Source: an uncultured Bacteroidaceae bacterium (lineage in GTDB: Bacteria; Bacteroidota; Bacteroidia; Bacteroidales; Bacteroidaceae). From it: a stretch of 64,000 nt of DNA. Shown here piece after piece: positions 8,437-16,452 of this stretch. The stretch lies in assembly GCA_944320965.1 (NCBI GenBank), contig CALUJO010000001.1:75458-139457 (forward strand), read 5' to 3'. The position numbers and the translations under genes were made by a program. The number at the start of each line of letters is the position of its first letter. Within the stretch, counting starts at the first letter, position 1. The notes below the pieces were generated by a model. That model made no database searches and was not told the DNA's origin. It saw only the letters and a program-made list of their open reading frames with translations.

Positions 8437-8444
8437 TAATTTTG
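8437..8444 (+). promoter_or_regulatory. Promoter -7 element (TAATTTTG) of mnmG
   Basis: A perfect TAnnTTTG match, 26 bases upstream of the mnmG ATG. A good -33 TTTG is not apparent. Confidence 0.5.
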
Positions 8445-8470
8445 CAAATATATAATATATTAGTATAATA

Positions 8471-10348
8471 ATGGATTTTAATTACGATGTAATTGTTATT
8501 GGAGCCGGACATGCCGGATGCGAAGCAGCAGCCGCGGCAGCCAATCTTGGTTCGAAGACTTGTCTTGTAACAATGGATATGAACAAGATTGGGCAGATGA
8601 GCTGTAATCCTGCAATTGGCGGGATTGCCAAAGGGCAGATTGTCCGTGAGGTTGACGCTTTGGGCGGATACATGGGACTTGTTACCGACCGCACTTCAAT
8701 ACAGTTCAGAATGCTTAACCGGTCAAAGGGACCGGCAATGTGGAGTCCGCGCGCGCAGTGTGACAGAAACAAGTATATATGGCAGTGGCGTGAGATTCTT
8801 GAAAATGTTCCTAACCTTCATATCTGGCAGGATACTGCAAGGGAACTTCTTGTTGAAAACGGTGAGGTAAGAGGAGTAATAACGAATTATGAAGTGACAC
8901 TGAAAGCAAAGTGTGTGGTTATTACTGCGGGAACTTTTCTTAATGGTCTGATGCATGTGGGAAGAGTACAGATTCCCGGCGGTAGAGTTGCCGAACCTGC
9001 AGCCTATCATCTTACAGAGTCTATAGCAAGACATGGAGTTACTGTAGGAAGAATGAAAACAGGTACGCCTGTGAGAATAGATGCCCGCAGTGTTCATTTT
9101 GAGGATATGGAAATACAGGAAGGCGAAAATGATTTCCATCGTTTTTCATATATCAATGAAGGACCAAGAACATTGAAACAGTTGACTTGCTGGACTTGCT
9201 TTACAAATCCTGAAGTTCACAGAGTATTGAATGAAGGTTTGCCTGAATCTCCCCTTTATAACGGTCAGATAAAAAGTATCGGCCCGAGATATTGTCCGAG
9301 TATTGAAACAAAAATAGTCACTTTCCCGGACAAAGACCAGCATCAGTTATTCCTTGAGCCGGAAGGTGAGACTACAAATGAACTATATCTTAACGGTTTT
9401 TCTTCATCGCTTCCGCTGGATATCCAGTTGAATGCGTTGAAAAAGGTGCCTGCATTCAGAGATATCGTTCTTTATCGTCCGGGTTATGCTATAGAGTACG
9501 ATTATTTTGATCCTACACAATTGCGACACACCCTGGAGTCCAAGGTTATCAAGAACCTTTTCTTTGCTGGACAGGTTAATGGTACTACAGGATATGAGGA
9601 AGCTGCCGGTCAAGGACTCGTTGCGGGTATCAATGCGCATATAAACTGTCATGGCGGTAAAGAGTTTGTTTTGGGCAGAGATCAGGCATATATTGGCGTA
9701 CTGATAGATGATCTAGTAACTAAAGGTGTTGACGAACCATACAGAATGTTTACTTCAAGAGCTGAGTACAGAATACTTCTTCGTCAGGATGATGCTGATA
9801 TGAGACTGACTCCATTGTCATATGAGCTTGGACTTGCTAAGCGTGACAGATATGATTTGATGAAATCAAAGCAAGAGGAGATTGACAGACTGTGCGGATT
9901 TATCAGTAATTACTCAATCAAGAGCCAGTATATAAATCCGGCATTGGAAGAATTGGGAACAACTCCTTTGCGTCATGGATGTAAACTTGTTGATTTGATT
10001 AGCAGACCTCAGATAACTATAAGCAATATTGCCCCTCATATTTCAGCTTTCCAGAAAGAACTTGATAAAGTCCCTGCCGATAGAAAAAACGAAATAATAG
10101 AGGCAGCGGAAATCAAAATAAAGTATTCCGGATATATCGACCGAGAAAGAATGATTGCAGATAAGAACTCACGCCTTGAAAGCATAAGGATAAAAGGCAA
10201 GTTCGATTATTCTTCTTTGCAATCTCTTTCAACAGAAGCAAGACAGAAGCTGACAAAGATAGATCCGGAGACTATAGGTCAGGCAAGCAGAATACCGGGT
10301 GTTTCCCCGTCGGATGTAAATGTTCTCCTGGTTCTTTGTGGAAGATAA
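8471..10348 (+). CDS. mnmG: tRNA uridine-5-carboxymethylaminomethyl modification enzyme MnmG (GidA)
   Basis: A 625-residue FAD protein that with MnmE installs the carboxymethylaminomethyl group on wobble uridine 34 of several tRNAs. The FAD dinucleotide motif VIGAGHAGCEAA is at about 9-20, the SCNPAIGGIAKG loop follows, and the conserved GPRYCPSIE with redox Cys275 is present. The C-terminal helical domain that contacts MnmE is intact (SRIPGVSPSDVNVLL). Length matches the family. It heads the plus-strand block leading through apt and uvrC, with a parS sequence immediately after the gene. In many bacteria gidA is origin-proximal, which agrees with that site. Confidence 0.97.
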   Translation: MDFNYDVIVIGAGHAGCEAAAAAANLGSKTCLVTMDMNKIGQMSCNPAIGGIAKGQIVREVDALGGYMGLVTDRTSIQFRMLNRSKGPAMWSPRAQCDRNKYIWQWREILENVPNLHIWQDTARELLVENGEVRGVITNYEVTLKAKCVVITAGTFLNGLMHVGRVQIPGGRVAEPAAYHLTESIARHGVTVGRMKTGTPVRIDARSVHFEDMEIQEGENDFHRFSYINEGPRTLKQLTCWTCFTNPEVHRVLNEGLPESPLYNGQIKSIGPRYCPSIETKIVTFPDKDQHQLFLEPEGETTNELYLNGFSSSLPLDIQLNALKKVPAFRDIVLYRPGYAIEYDYFDPTQLRHTLESKVIKNLFFAGQVNGTTGYEEAAGQGLVAGINAHINCHGGKEFVLGRDQAYIGVLIDDLVTKGVDEPYRMFTSRAEYRILLRQDDADMRLTPLSYELGLAKRDRYDLMKSKQEEIDRLCGFISNYSIKSQYINPALEELGTTPLRHGCKLVDLISRPQITISNIAPHISAFQKELDKVPADRKNEIIEAAEIKIKYSGYIDRERMIADKNSRLESIRIKGKFDYSSLQSLSTEARQKLTKIDPETIGQASRIPGVSPSDVNVLLVLCGR

Positions 10349-10377
10349 TAGTAATAACAGTTTTAATAAATGACATT

Positions 10378-10393
10378 TGTTCCACGTGAAACA
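10378..10393. other. parS: parS centromere-like site (ParB/Spo0J binding)
   Basis: The sequence TGTTCCACGTGAAACA matches, base for base, the 16-bp parS consensus TGTTNCACGTGAAACA known from Bacillus and conserved across bacterial phyla. It lies in the 61-base gap between mnmG and apt, outside coding sequence. ParB is expected to load here, spread, and recruit SMC for chromosome segregation. parS sites cluster near the replication origin, so this suggests an origin-proximal location. parA/parB are not in the window. Other CACGTG cores in the window lack the flanking bases. Confidence 0.9.
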
Positions 10394-10409
10394 AATACTT
10401 TAAGGATGG

Positions 10410-10952
10410 ATGTCTAAATATATGATTATGAGCAAAGAAAGATTAGCAAAGAGTATTAGGAATATTCCTGATTTCCCTATCCCGGGAATACAGTTTAAAG
10501 ATGTGACAACATTGTTCAAGGAGCCGGAACTGCTGCAGGAACTTTCGGATATCCTTTATGAAATGTACAAGGATAAAGGTATAACCAAGGTTGTAGGAAT
10601 AGAGTCTCGTGGCTTTATAATGGGACCTGTTTTGGCAACAAGACTGGGTGCCGGATTTGTGCCGGTGCGCAAGCCTGGAAAGCTCCCTGCCGAAACTGTG
10701 GAAATCAGTTATGACAAAGAGTATGGCAAGGATACTATCCAAATCCATAAGGATGCTATTTCCGAAAATGACGTGGTTCTTTTGCATGATGATTTGCTTG
10801 CTACAGGCGGAACTATGAAGGCTGCTTGTGAACTTGTCGGTAAATTCAATCCAAAAGATGTCTACGTTAATTTCATTATAGAACTTAAAGATTTGAATGG
10901 AAGGGCTGCCTTCAATCCTTCAACAAAGATTGATTCTGTTTTGGAATTGTAA
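10410..10952 (+). CDS. apt: Adenine phosphoribosyltransferase
   Basis: A 180-residue purine salvage enzyme that converts adenine and PRPP to AMP. The PRPP-binding signature VVLLHDDLLATGGT is at 122-135, and VVGIESRGFIMG at 61-72 is typical of Apt. The usual N-terminus of the family (SKERLAKSIRNIPDFP) begins at the third Met, so the ATG at 10428 may be the true start, six codons downstream. The gene sits 16 bases after the parS site and 29 bases before uvrC and probably shares a transcript with mnmG and uvrC. Confidence 0.95.
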   Translation: MSKYMIMSKERLAKSIRNIPDFPIPGIQFKDVTTLFKEPELLQELSDILYEMYKDKGITKVVGIESRGFIMGPVLATRLGAGFVPVRKPGKLPAETVEISYDKEYGKDTIQIHKDAISENDVVLLHDDLLATGGTMKAACELVGKFNPKDVYVNFIIELKDLNGRAAFNPSTKIDSVLEL

Positions 10953-10981
10953 TTTTTCAGTTAGAATAAATTCTGTTTATA

Positions 10982-12817
10982 ATGTCAGATGCTTTGCATA
11001 ATAGCCGACAGGATTATCTTAAAGGTATAATTGGTAATCTCCCGGAGACTCCGGGAGTGTACCAATATCTTGATTCAAATAATGTTGTTATATATGTCGG
11101 CAAAGCCAAAAATCTGAAAAGGAGAGTGAGTTCTTATTTTCGAAAGGACGTAAAGACACTTAAAACCTCCATTCTTACCACAAAGATTTATGACATTAAA
11201 TATATTGTTGTAAATACTGAAGAAGATGCCCTCCTGCTTGAAAACAACCTGATAAAAAGATATAAGCCCAGATATAATGTATTGCTGAAGGATGACAAGA
11301 CATATCCTTCAATATGCGTGTCAAACGAGTATTTTCCACGTATATATAAGACAAGGAAGATTATCCGTTCTGCAGGGACATATTTTGGTCCTTACAGCCA
11401 TCAGCCGTCAATGCTTGCAGTATTGCAGCTGATTAAGAAAATGTATCCTGTACGTACATGCAAACTGAATCTGACTCCTGACAATATAGCCCGAGGAAAG
11501 TTTGGTGTGTGCCTGGAGTATCATATAAAAAACTGCAAGGGCCCGTGTGTTGGAAAGTATTCGCACGAAGAATATATGCGTGATATTGCAGATATAAAAC
11601 AGATACTGAAAGGCAATACCCAGGAAATAAAACAGGGACTTGTTGAAAGGATGAACGATTATTCTTCACGTCTTTTGTTTGAGGATGCTCAGGCAATGAA
11701 GGAAAAAATAGAGCTTATTGACAATTACAGGTCAAAATCAGAGGTGGTAAGCAATATCCTGAACAACATAGATGTCTTTTCTATTGAGGAAAGCTTGAGC
11801 GGAAAAGAGGCGTATATAAACTATCTTCATGTTACAAACGGTTGCATTAATCAGGCATTTACTTTTGAGTATAAGAAGCGACTTGAGGAAACAAAGGAAG
11901 AACTCCTTTCTCTTGGTATAATAGAGATGCGCGAGAGATACAAAAGTATGTCACGAGAGATTATCGTACCGTTTGAAATAGATATGGAATTGAACAATGT
12001 TACGTTTACAATTCCTCAGAAAGGTGACAAGAAAAAGCTGCTTGATTTGTCTATTCTGAACGTGAAACAGTATAAAGTCGACAGGCTTAAACAGGCAGAC
12101 AAACTGAATCCGCAGCAGAGATATACGCGTGTTTTGAAAGAACTTCAGGATGCATTGAAACTTGAGAAACTGCCAGTTCAGATAGAGTGCTTTGACAATT
12201 CAAACATACAGGGAGCGTCGGCAGTTGCTGCATGCGTAGTTTTCAGAAACGGAAAGCCGGCTAAAAATGAATACAGGAAATATAATATAAAGACAGTAGT
12301 CGGACAGGATGATTATGCTTCCATGCGAGAAGTTGTTTATCGCCGTTACAGTAAGTTTATAGAAGAGAACACTCCCCTGCCCGACCTTATTATTGCTGAC
12401 GGAGGAAAGGGACAGATGGAAGCAATTCGTCAGGTTGTCGAGGACATGCTCGGTTTGTCTATCCCGATTGCCGGGCTTGCCAAGGACGGAAAGCACCGTA
12501 CATCTGAGCTTCTGTTCGGATTCCCTCAGGTTGTTATTGGCTTGAAACAGACAAGTGAGCTTTTTCATCTTCTGACAAGAATACAGGACGAAGTTCACAG
12601 GTTTGCGATTACATTCCACCGTGACAAGCGAAGTAAGCAGCAGATTCATTCTGAGCTTGATGATATAAAAGGAATAGGAGCAAAGACAAAAGAAGCGCTT
12701 ATTAAGGTGTTTAAGAGTGTAAAACGCATAAAATCAGCTTCTTATGAAGAACTTACAGAAGTGGTAGGCAATGCAAAGGCCAAAATACTTCAAGAATACT
12801 TTTCAAAGCAATTATAG
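10982..12817 (+). CDS. uvrC: Excinuclease ABC subunit C
   Basis: A 611-residue nuclease of nucleotide excision repair that makes both incisions around a lesion bound by UvrB. Domain order: GIY-YIG nuclease at about 20-100 (GVY at 25-27, YVG at 38-40), a Cys-containing segment, a UVR UvrB-binding helix pair around 215-250 (SRLLFEDAQAMKEKIELI), an RNase H-like 5' nuclease at about 390-550 (ECFDNSNIQG, IADGGKGQ), and C-terminal helix-hairpin-helix motifs (DDIKGIGAKTKEALIKVF). Complete and of normal length. Flanked by apt and dtd on the same strand. Confidence 0.96.
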   Translation: MSDALHNSRQDYLKGIIGNLPETPGVYQYLDSNNVVIYVGKAKNLKRRVSSYFRKDVKTLKTSILTTKIYDIKYIVVNTEEDALLLENNLIKRYKPRYNVLLKDDKTYPSICVSNEYFPRIYKTRKIIRSAGTYFGPYSHQPSMLAVLQLIKKMYPVRTCKLNLTPDNIARGKFGVCLEYHIKNCKGPCVGKYSHEEYMRDIADIKQILKGNTQEIKQGLVERMNDYSSRLLFEDAQAMKEKIELIDNYRSKSEVVSNILNNIDVFSIEESLSGKEAYINYLHVTNGCINQAFTFEYKKRLEETKEELLSLGIIEMRERYKSMSREIIVPFEIDMELNNVTFTIPQKGDKKKLLDLSILNVKQYKVDRLKQADKLNPQQRYTRVLKELQDALKLEKLPVQIECFDNSNIQGASAVAACVVFRNGKPAKNEYRKYNIKTVVGQDDYASMREVVYRRYSKFIEENTPLPDLIIADGGKGQMEAIRQVVEDMLGLSIPIAGLAKDGKHRTSELLFGFPQVVIGLKQTSELFHLLTRIQDEVHRFAITFHRDKRSKQQIHSELDDIKGIGAKTKEALIKVFKSVKRIKSASYEELTEVVGNAKAKILQEYFSKQL

Positions 12818-12846
12818 AATAACGGATTTTTGTATATTTGTAGAAT

Positions 12847-13299
12847 ATGAGAGTTGTTATACAGAGAGTAAAGTACGCATCGGTTACAATAAACGGTAAA
12901 GTAAAATCTGCCATAAAGAACGGTATGATGGTTCTTGTTGGAATTGAAGATGCCGACACGGATGCAGATATTGACTGGCTTAGCAAGAAGCTGGTCAATA
13001 TAAGGATTTTTGATGATGAAAACGGAGTAATGAACAAATCTGTTATAGATACAGGGGGAGACATACTTATTGTAAGTCAGTTTACGTTGCACGCATCGAC
13101 AAAGAAAGGCAACAGACCTTCGTATATAAAGGCATCAAAACCGGATTTCGCAATCCCTATGTACGAGAAATTCTGCTCCCGTGTAGCAGAAGATCTTGGT
13201 AAGGAAATATATACAGGAGAGTTCGGTGCAGACATGAAATGCGAGCTTCTGAATGACGGACCGGTGACTATTATCATAGATACTCAAAACAAAGAATAA
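12847..13299 (+). CDS. dtd: D-aminoacyl-tRNA deacylase
   Basis: A 150-residue enzyme that hydrolyses D-aminoacyl-tRNAs and so proofreads chirality in translation. The N-terminal MRVVIQRVKYASVTINGKV, the SQFTLHA motif, GNRPSYIKA and the active-site NDGPVT near the C-terminus are all present. It begins 29 bases after uvrC and ends 11 bases before the next gene, so it is part of the same operon. A TATATTTG sequence lies only 6 bases before the start codon; if it works as a promoter the message would be nearly leaderless. Confidence 0.95.
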   Translation: MRVVIQRVKYASVTINGKVKSAIKNGMMVLVGIEDADTDADIDWLSKKLVNIRIFDDENGVMNKSVIDTGGDILIVSQFTLHASTKKGNRPSYIKASKPDFAIPMYEKFCSRVAEDLGKEIYTGEFGADMKCELLNDGPVTIIIDTQNKE

Positions 13300-13310
13300 A
13301 GGTATTGCCT

Positions 13311-13634
13311 ATGACTATAAAGGAAGCGCAGGAAAGAGTAGATTCCTGGATAAAGGAATATGGAGTAAGATACTTCAATGAGCTTACCAACATGGCTGTT
13401 TTGACCGAAGAGGTAGGAGAGCTTGCAAGAATCATGGCGCGTAAATATGGCGAACAGTCTTTCAAGGAAGGCGAAAACCAGGACCCTTCCGAGGAAATGG
13501 CAGACATTCTTTGGGTATTGATTTGCCTTGCAAACCAGACAGGAGTAGACCTTACGGATGCATTGCAGAAGAGTTTTGACAAGAAGACCAACAGAGACAA
13601 GAACAGACATATTAATAATCCAAAATTAAAGTAA
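13311..13634 (+). CDS. MazG-like nucleotide pyrophosphohydrolase
   Basis: A 107-residue all-alpha NTP pyrophosphatase of the MazG superfamily, expected to hydrolyse (non-canonical) nucleoside triphosphates to monophosphate and pyrophosphate. The metal-binding helices are visible as EEVGELAR and EEMADILWVL, giving the ExxE...ExxD pattern. The in-frame TTG at 13305 would add two residues, but the ATG at 13311 gives the conserved start MTIKEAQERVDSW, so I chose it. The gene lies between dtd and deoC with gaps of 11 and 2 bases, a housekeeping and nucleotide-salvage operon. Confidence 0.88.
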   Translation: MTIKEAQERVDSWIKEYGVRYFNELTNMAVLTEEVGELARIMARKYGEQSFKEGENQDPSEEMADILWVLICLANQTGVDLTDALQKSFDKKTNRDKNRHINNPKLK

Positions 13635-13636
13635 TT

Positions 13637-14548
13637 ATGGAACATAATCATAATAGTGCTGAGGAAATGAGCAAATACGACAAAGCTCTTTCACTTTACA
13701 AGACAAATATATCTGACGACGAAGTCAAGTCAGCTGTAAATAAAATTCTTTCTGAGAAAGTGGCAGAAAACAATACATTGGATGTAAATAAATTTTTATT
13801 CAACTGTATTGATCTTACTACATTAAAAACTACAGACAGTGTTGAAAGCGTAATGAAATTTACGGAACGTGTCAATGACTTTGCCGAAAAATATGTTGAC
13901 CTTCCAAACGTTGCTGCCATCTGTGTTTATCCGAATATGGCAAAAATCGTACATGACACTTGTGAAGTTGAGTCAGTAAAACTGGCATGTGTTGCAGGAG
14001 GCTTCCCTTCTTCTCAGACATTTGTCGAGGTAAAGACTGTGGAAACCGGACTTGCCATTCATGACGGTGCTGATGAAATAGATATTGTCATTTCAGTTGG
14101 CGAATTCCTTTCAGGGGACTATGAAACAATGTGCGATGAAATAGAGGAAATAAAGGCGGTTTGCGGTGAAAAACACCTTAAGGTTATTCTAGAAACAGGC
14201 GCTTTGGGCTCAATGGAAAATGTAAAGAAAGCCTCAATTCTTGCCATGTATTCCGGTGCAGATTTCATAAAAACTTCAACAGGAAAGCTGGAACCTGCCG
14301 CTACTCCCGAGGCTGCTTACGTTATGTGTCAGGCTATAAAAGAGTATCATAAAAAGACCGGAAGAAAAGTCGGTTTCAAGCCTGCTGGAGGCATTAATAC
14401 TGTTACAGATGCATTGAACTACTATACAATAGTCAAGGAAGTGCTTGGCGAGGAATGGCTGAACAATGAGCTGTTCCGTCTGGGAACAAGCCGTCTGGCA
14501 AATCTTCTGCTTTCTGAAATAGTAGGTGAAGAAGTGAAATTCTTCTGA
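13637..14548 (+). CDS. deoC: Deoxyribose-phosphate aldolase
   Basis: A 303-residue class I aldolase that splits 2-deoxyribose 5-phosphate into acetaldehyde and glyceraldehyde 3-phosphate in deoxynucleoside breakdown. The Schiff-base lysine is Lys212 in ADFIKTSTG, the second active-site lysine is Lys248 in FKPAGGI, and the GADEID segment (144-149) matches. It carries an N-terminal extension of about 50 residues compared with the E. coli enzyme. It starts 2 bases after the MazG-like gene and ends the operon, followed by a terminator. Confidence 0.94.
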   Translation: MEHNHNSAEEMSKYDKALSLYKTNISDDEVKSAVNKILSEKVAENNTLDVNKFLFNCIDLTTLKTTDSVESVMKFTERVNDFAEKYVDLPNVAAICVYPNMAKIVHDTCEVESVKLACVAGGFPSSQTFVEVKTVETGLAIHDGADEIDIVISVGEFLSGDYETMCDEIEEIKAVCGEKHLKVILETGALGSMENVKKASILAMYSGADFIKTSTGKLEPAATPEAAYVMCQAIKEYHKKTGRKVGFKPAGGINTVTDALNYYTIVKEVLGEEWLNNELFRLGTSRLANLLLSEIVGEEVKFF

Positions 14549-14557
14549 TAATATAAT

Positions 14558-14597
14558 AGAGCAAGGGAAATGGCCTCTCCCCTGCTCTTTTTTTATT
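14558..14597 (+). terminator. Terminator of the mnmG-deoC block
   Basis: Stem AGAGCA(A)GGG against CCCTGCTCT (14558-14567 with 14580-14588) with one bulged A, followed directly by a long T tract. It lies 10 bases after the deoC stop. Confidence 0.85.
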
Positions 14598-14653
14598 TTT
14601 TCCCGAACATTTTACGTTTACTGTTGTTATATGTATTATAATAAATACAGATT

Positions 14654-15325
14654 ATGCCTCTAAACGAATTGATAAAACAGATTTTCAGCCAGAATGTTTC
14701 TCATTCTGTGCGAAAGGGATATATTGAGCCTGCTATGCCCAGTACGGATTATGAACTCAAGATGCTTGAGTATATATATAATTCACCTATTATTGTATCA
14801 TTGCAGAAAGATGAATTTATCATGGATTTGCAGCGTTTCAGGCGTATTCTGAAAGGATTGGGGATAATTGGAGGCAGGTCTTCAATCAACTATCTGAATG
14901 CGGTTAAAACAAACGGAAATCGTATTTCAATTCAGGAGAAAACGACAAGCCTGTATTTGAACGGTGAAACAGTTGTTGATGACGGTACAAAAATCTGGAA
15001 AAGAACCTTTGATTCATTGGCAAGTATCATTGAAAGGGCAGGTTTGGGCAAGTTCGGGATTGAGGAATTTACTACTGCAGGTATAGTATATGATATGGTT
15101 ATTATATTTTATGTAGCTACTTTAAGCTTTATCGTAGGCTATATTTCCGTTATTGATTACAAGCGTTATACAACATATGTCATGAATATCTGCCACGGGA
15201 TATTCGTTTCCAGAAATTCTTTCTATAAAAGTTATCTTGTAGGCAAGGGCCTGTCAAAAGTCAACGGCCACGATTTTGAGAAATCTGTCCTTGTTATTGC
15301 CGGAGTTTTGGGCGGTACCAAATAA
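14654..15325 (+). CDS. Unrecognised 223-residue protein
   Basis: I do not recognise this protein. It has no signal peptide. The N-terminal half is mixed and basic; residues about 143-167 (the segment around MVIIFYVATLSFIVGYISV) are hydrophobic enough for one membrane helix or a buried core. The C-terminus ends VLVIAGVLGG. It has its own weak terminators on both sides, so it is a single-gene unit between deoC and the polyprenyl synthase gene. Base composition is like the neighbours and the frame is open without interruptions, so it is probably a real gene. Confidence 0.6.
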   Translation: MPLNELIKQIFSQNVSHSVRKGYIEPAMPSTDYELKMLEYIYNSPIIVSLQKDEFIMDLQRFRRILKGLGIIGGRSSINYLNAVKTNGNRISIQEKTTSLYLNGETVVDDGTKIWKRTFDSLASIIERAGLGKFGIEEFTTAGIVYDMVIIFYVATLSFIVGYISVIDYKRYTTYVMNICHGIFVSRNSFYKSYLVGKGLSKVNGHDFEKSVLVIAGVLGGTK

Positions 15326-15326
15326 A

Positions 15327-15360
15327 AAAGCCCTGCGGTGTTGGTTGCAAGGCTTTGGCT
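15327..15360 (+). terminator. Probable terminator after the 223-residue gene
   Basis: Stem AAAGCC-TGC/GCA-GGCTTT with one C-A mismatch (15327-15336 with 15347-15356), placed just after the stop codon at 15325. The T tract is short, so efficiency may be modest. The A run upstream could make it work for the converging minus-strand gene too. Confidence 0.5.
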
Positions 15361-15386
15361 TTATTCTTGAAGATACTTATTCTTTT

Positions 15387-16361
15387 TTAATGATTTCTAC
15401 TGTAAATGTAGTCAACGTATAGGTCAAGTGATTTGCGGATTTCCACATCCTTTATGTTTTCGGTGAATGAATGTGCTTTCTCTATATATTTTTCAATTGT
15501 CTTTTCGGCATATTCTATACCGCCTTTGTCCTTTGCAAATTCAATCATCTCCTGTATTTCACTTTCGGTAGCACTACCCTGCTTTATTCTGTTGGCTATT
15601 GAAATGATATGTTCATTGCCATATTTGTTTATTGCATAGAGTGCAGGCAGTGTAAGCTTGCATTCCTTCATGTCGTTACCGGTAGGCTTTCCTATTTTAT
15701 TGCTGTCAAAATAGTCGAAAATGTCATCTTTTATCTGAAATGCAATACCAAGATTCAGACCGAAATCCTTGCATTTTTCTATGTATTCTTTTGTTGCATT
15801 TGCCGAGATTGCAGCGCATTCGCAACATGTAACAAACAGTGATGCCGTTTTCTTTGATATAATTTCAATGTATGTTTCCTCGGAGAAATTTATGGACTGG
15901 CTGTTGTAAAGCTGAAGCAGCTCGCCTTCCGACAATGCCTTGCCAAGATTGGATATGGATTCTACTATTTCAGAACTTGCTGTTTTTGCGGCATGCAGCA
16001 GTGCGTTTGAAAGAATATAGTCGCCCGATAGAATTGCAACCTTGTTCCCGAAAGCCTTGTTTATTGATGCAAGCCCTCTTCTTTCCGAACTTTCGTCAAC
16101 AACATCATCATGTATCAGACTTGCCGTATGAAGCAGTTCAAGGGATATCGCAGAGTGATAGCTCTTGTCATTCAGGCACCCCAAACCTTTTGCCAGCAAT
16201 AGAAGCAGTGTGGGACGCATCATCTTTCCCTTGCTTTGCAGCAGGTGCGAGAATACGTTGTGCAATGTTTCGTTTGATGATTTAAGCGTATCATCAAACA
16301 TTTTGCCAAACTGCTCCAGTTCTTCTGTAATCGGGTTTGTTATTGATAACTTTATGTCCAT
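15387..16361 (-). CDS. Polyprenyl diphosphate synthase (octaprenyl type)
   Basis: A trans-isoprenyl diphosphate synthase of 324 residues that extends farnesyl diphosphate with IPP to a long chain, supplying the quinone side chain. Both aspartate-rich motifs are present: LIHDDVVDE (first DDxxD type) and FQIKDDIFDYF (second). An upstream in-frame TTG at 16382 would add seven residues, but the ATG at 16361 gives MDIKLSITNPI and follows a perfect -7 element. Product chain length cannot be deduced with confidence. Divergent from polA. Confidence 0.92.
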   Translation of the reverse strand: MDIKLSITNPITEELEQFGKMFDDTLKSSNETLHNVFSHLLQSKGKMMRPTLLLLLAKGLGCLNDKSYHSAISLELLHTASLIHDDVVDESSERRGLASINKAFGNKVAILSGDYILSNALLHAAKTASSEIVESISNLGKALSEGELLQLYNSQSINFSEETYIEIISKKTASLFVTCCECAAISANATKEYIEKCKDFGLNLGIAFQIKDDIFDYFDSNKIGKPTGNDMKECKLTLPALYAINKYGNEHIISIANRIKQGSATESEIQEMIEFAKDKGGIEYAEKTIEKYIEKAHSFTENIKDVEIRKSLDLYVDYIYSRNH

Positions 16362-16379
16362 TCTCCAACTTTTGATGCA

Positions 16380-16387
16380 CAAAAGTA
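16380..16387 (-). promoter_or_regulatory. Promoter -7 element (TACTTTTG) of the polyprenyl synthase gene
   Basis: A perfect TAnnTTTG match on the minus strand, 18 bases upstream of the ATG at 16361. This position supports that ATG over the TTG at 16382, which would lie inside the promoter. Confidence 0.55.
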
Positions 16388-16452
16388 GTAATAAAATATC
16401 ATATCACATATTTTTTTATAACTTTACAAGATTATATAATATAGTCTTACTT

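Noticed and set aside
12833..12840. TATATTTG just before dtd as a promoter
   Set aside because: A perfect -7 match, but only 6 bases before the start codon, so it would give a leaderless message. Close spacing to uvrC makes operon read-through the simpler view.
16165..16452. Upstream extension of the polA reading frame
   Set aside because: It overlaps the divergent polyprenyl synthase gene and the conserved PolA start is at 16453.
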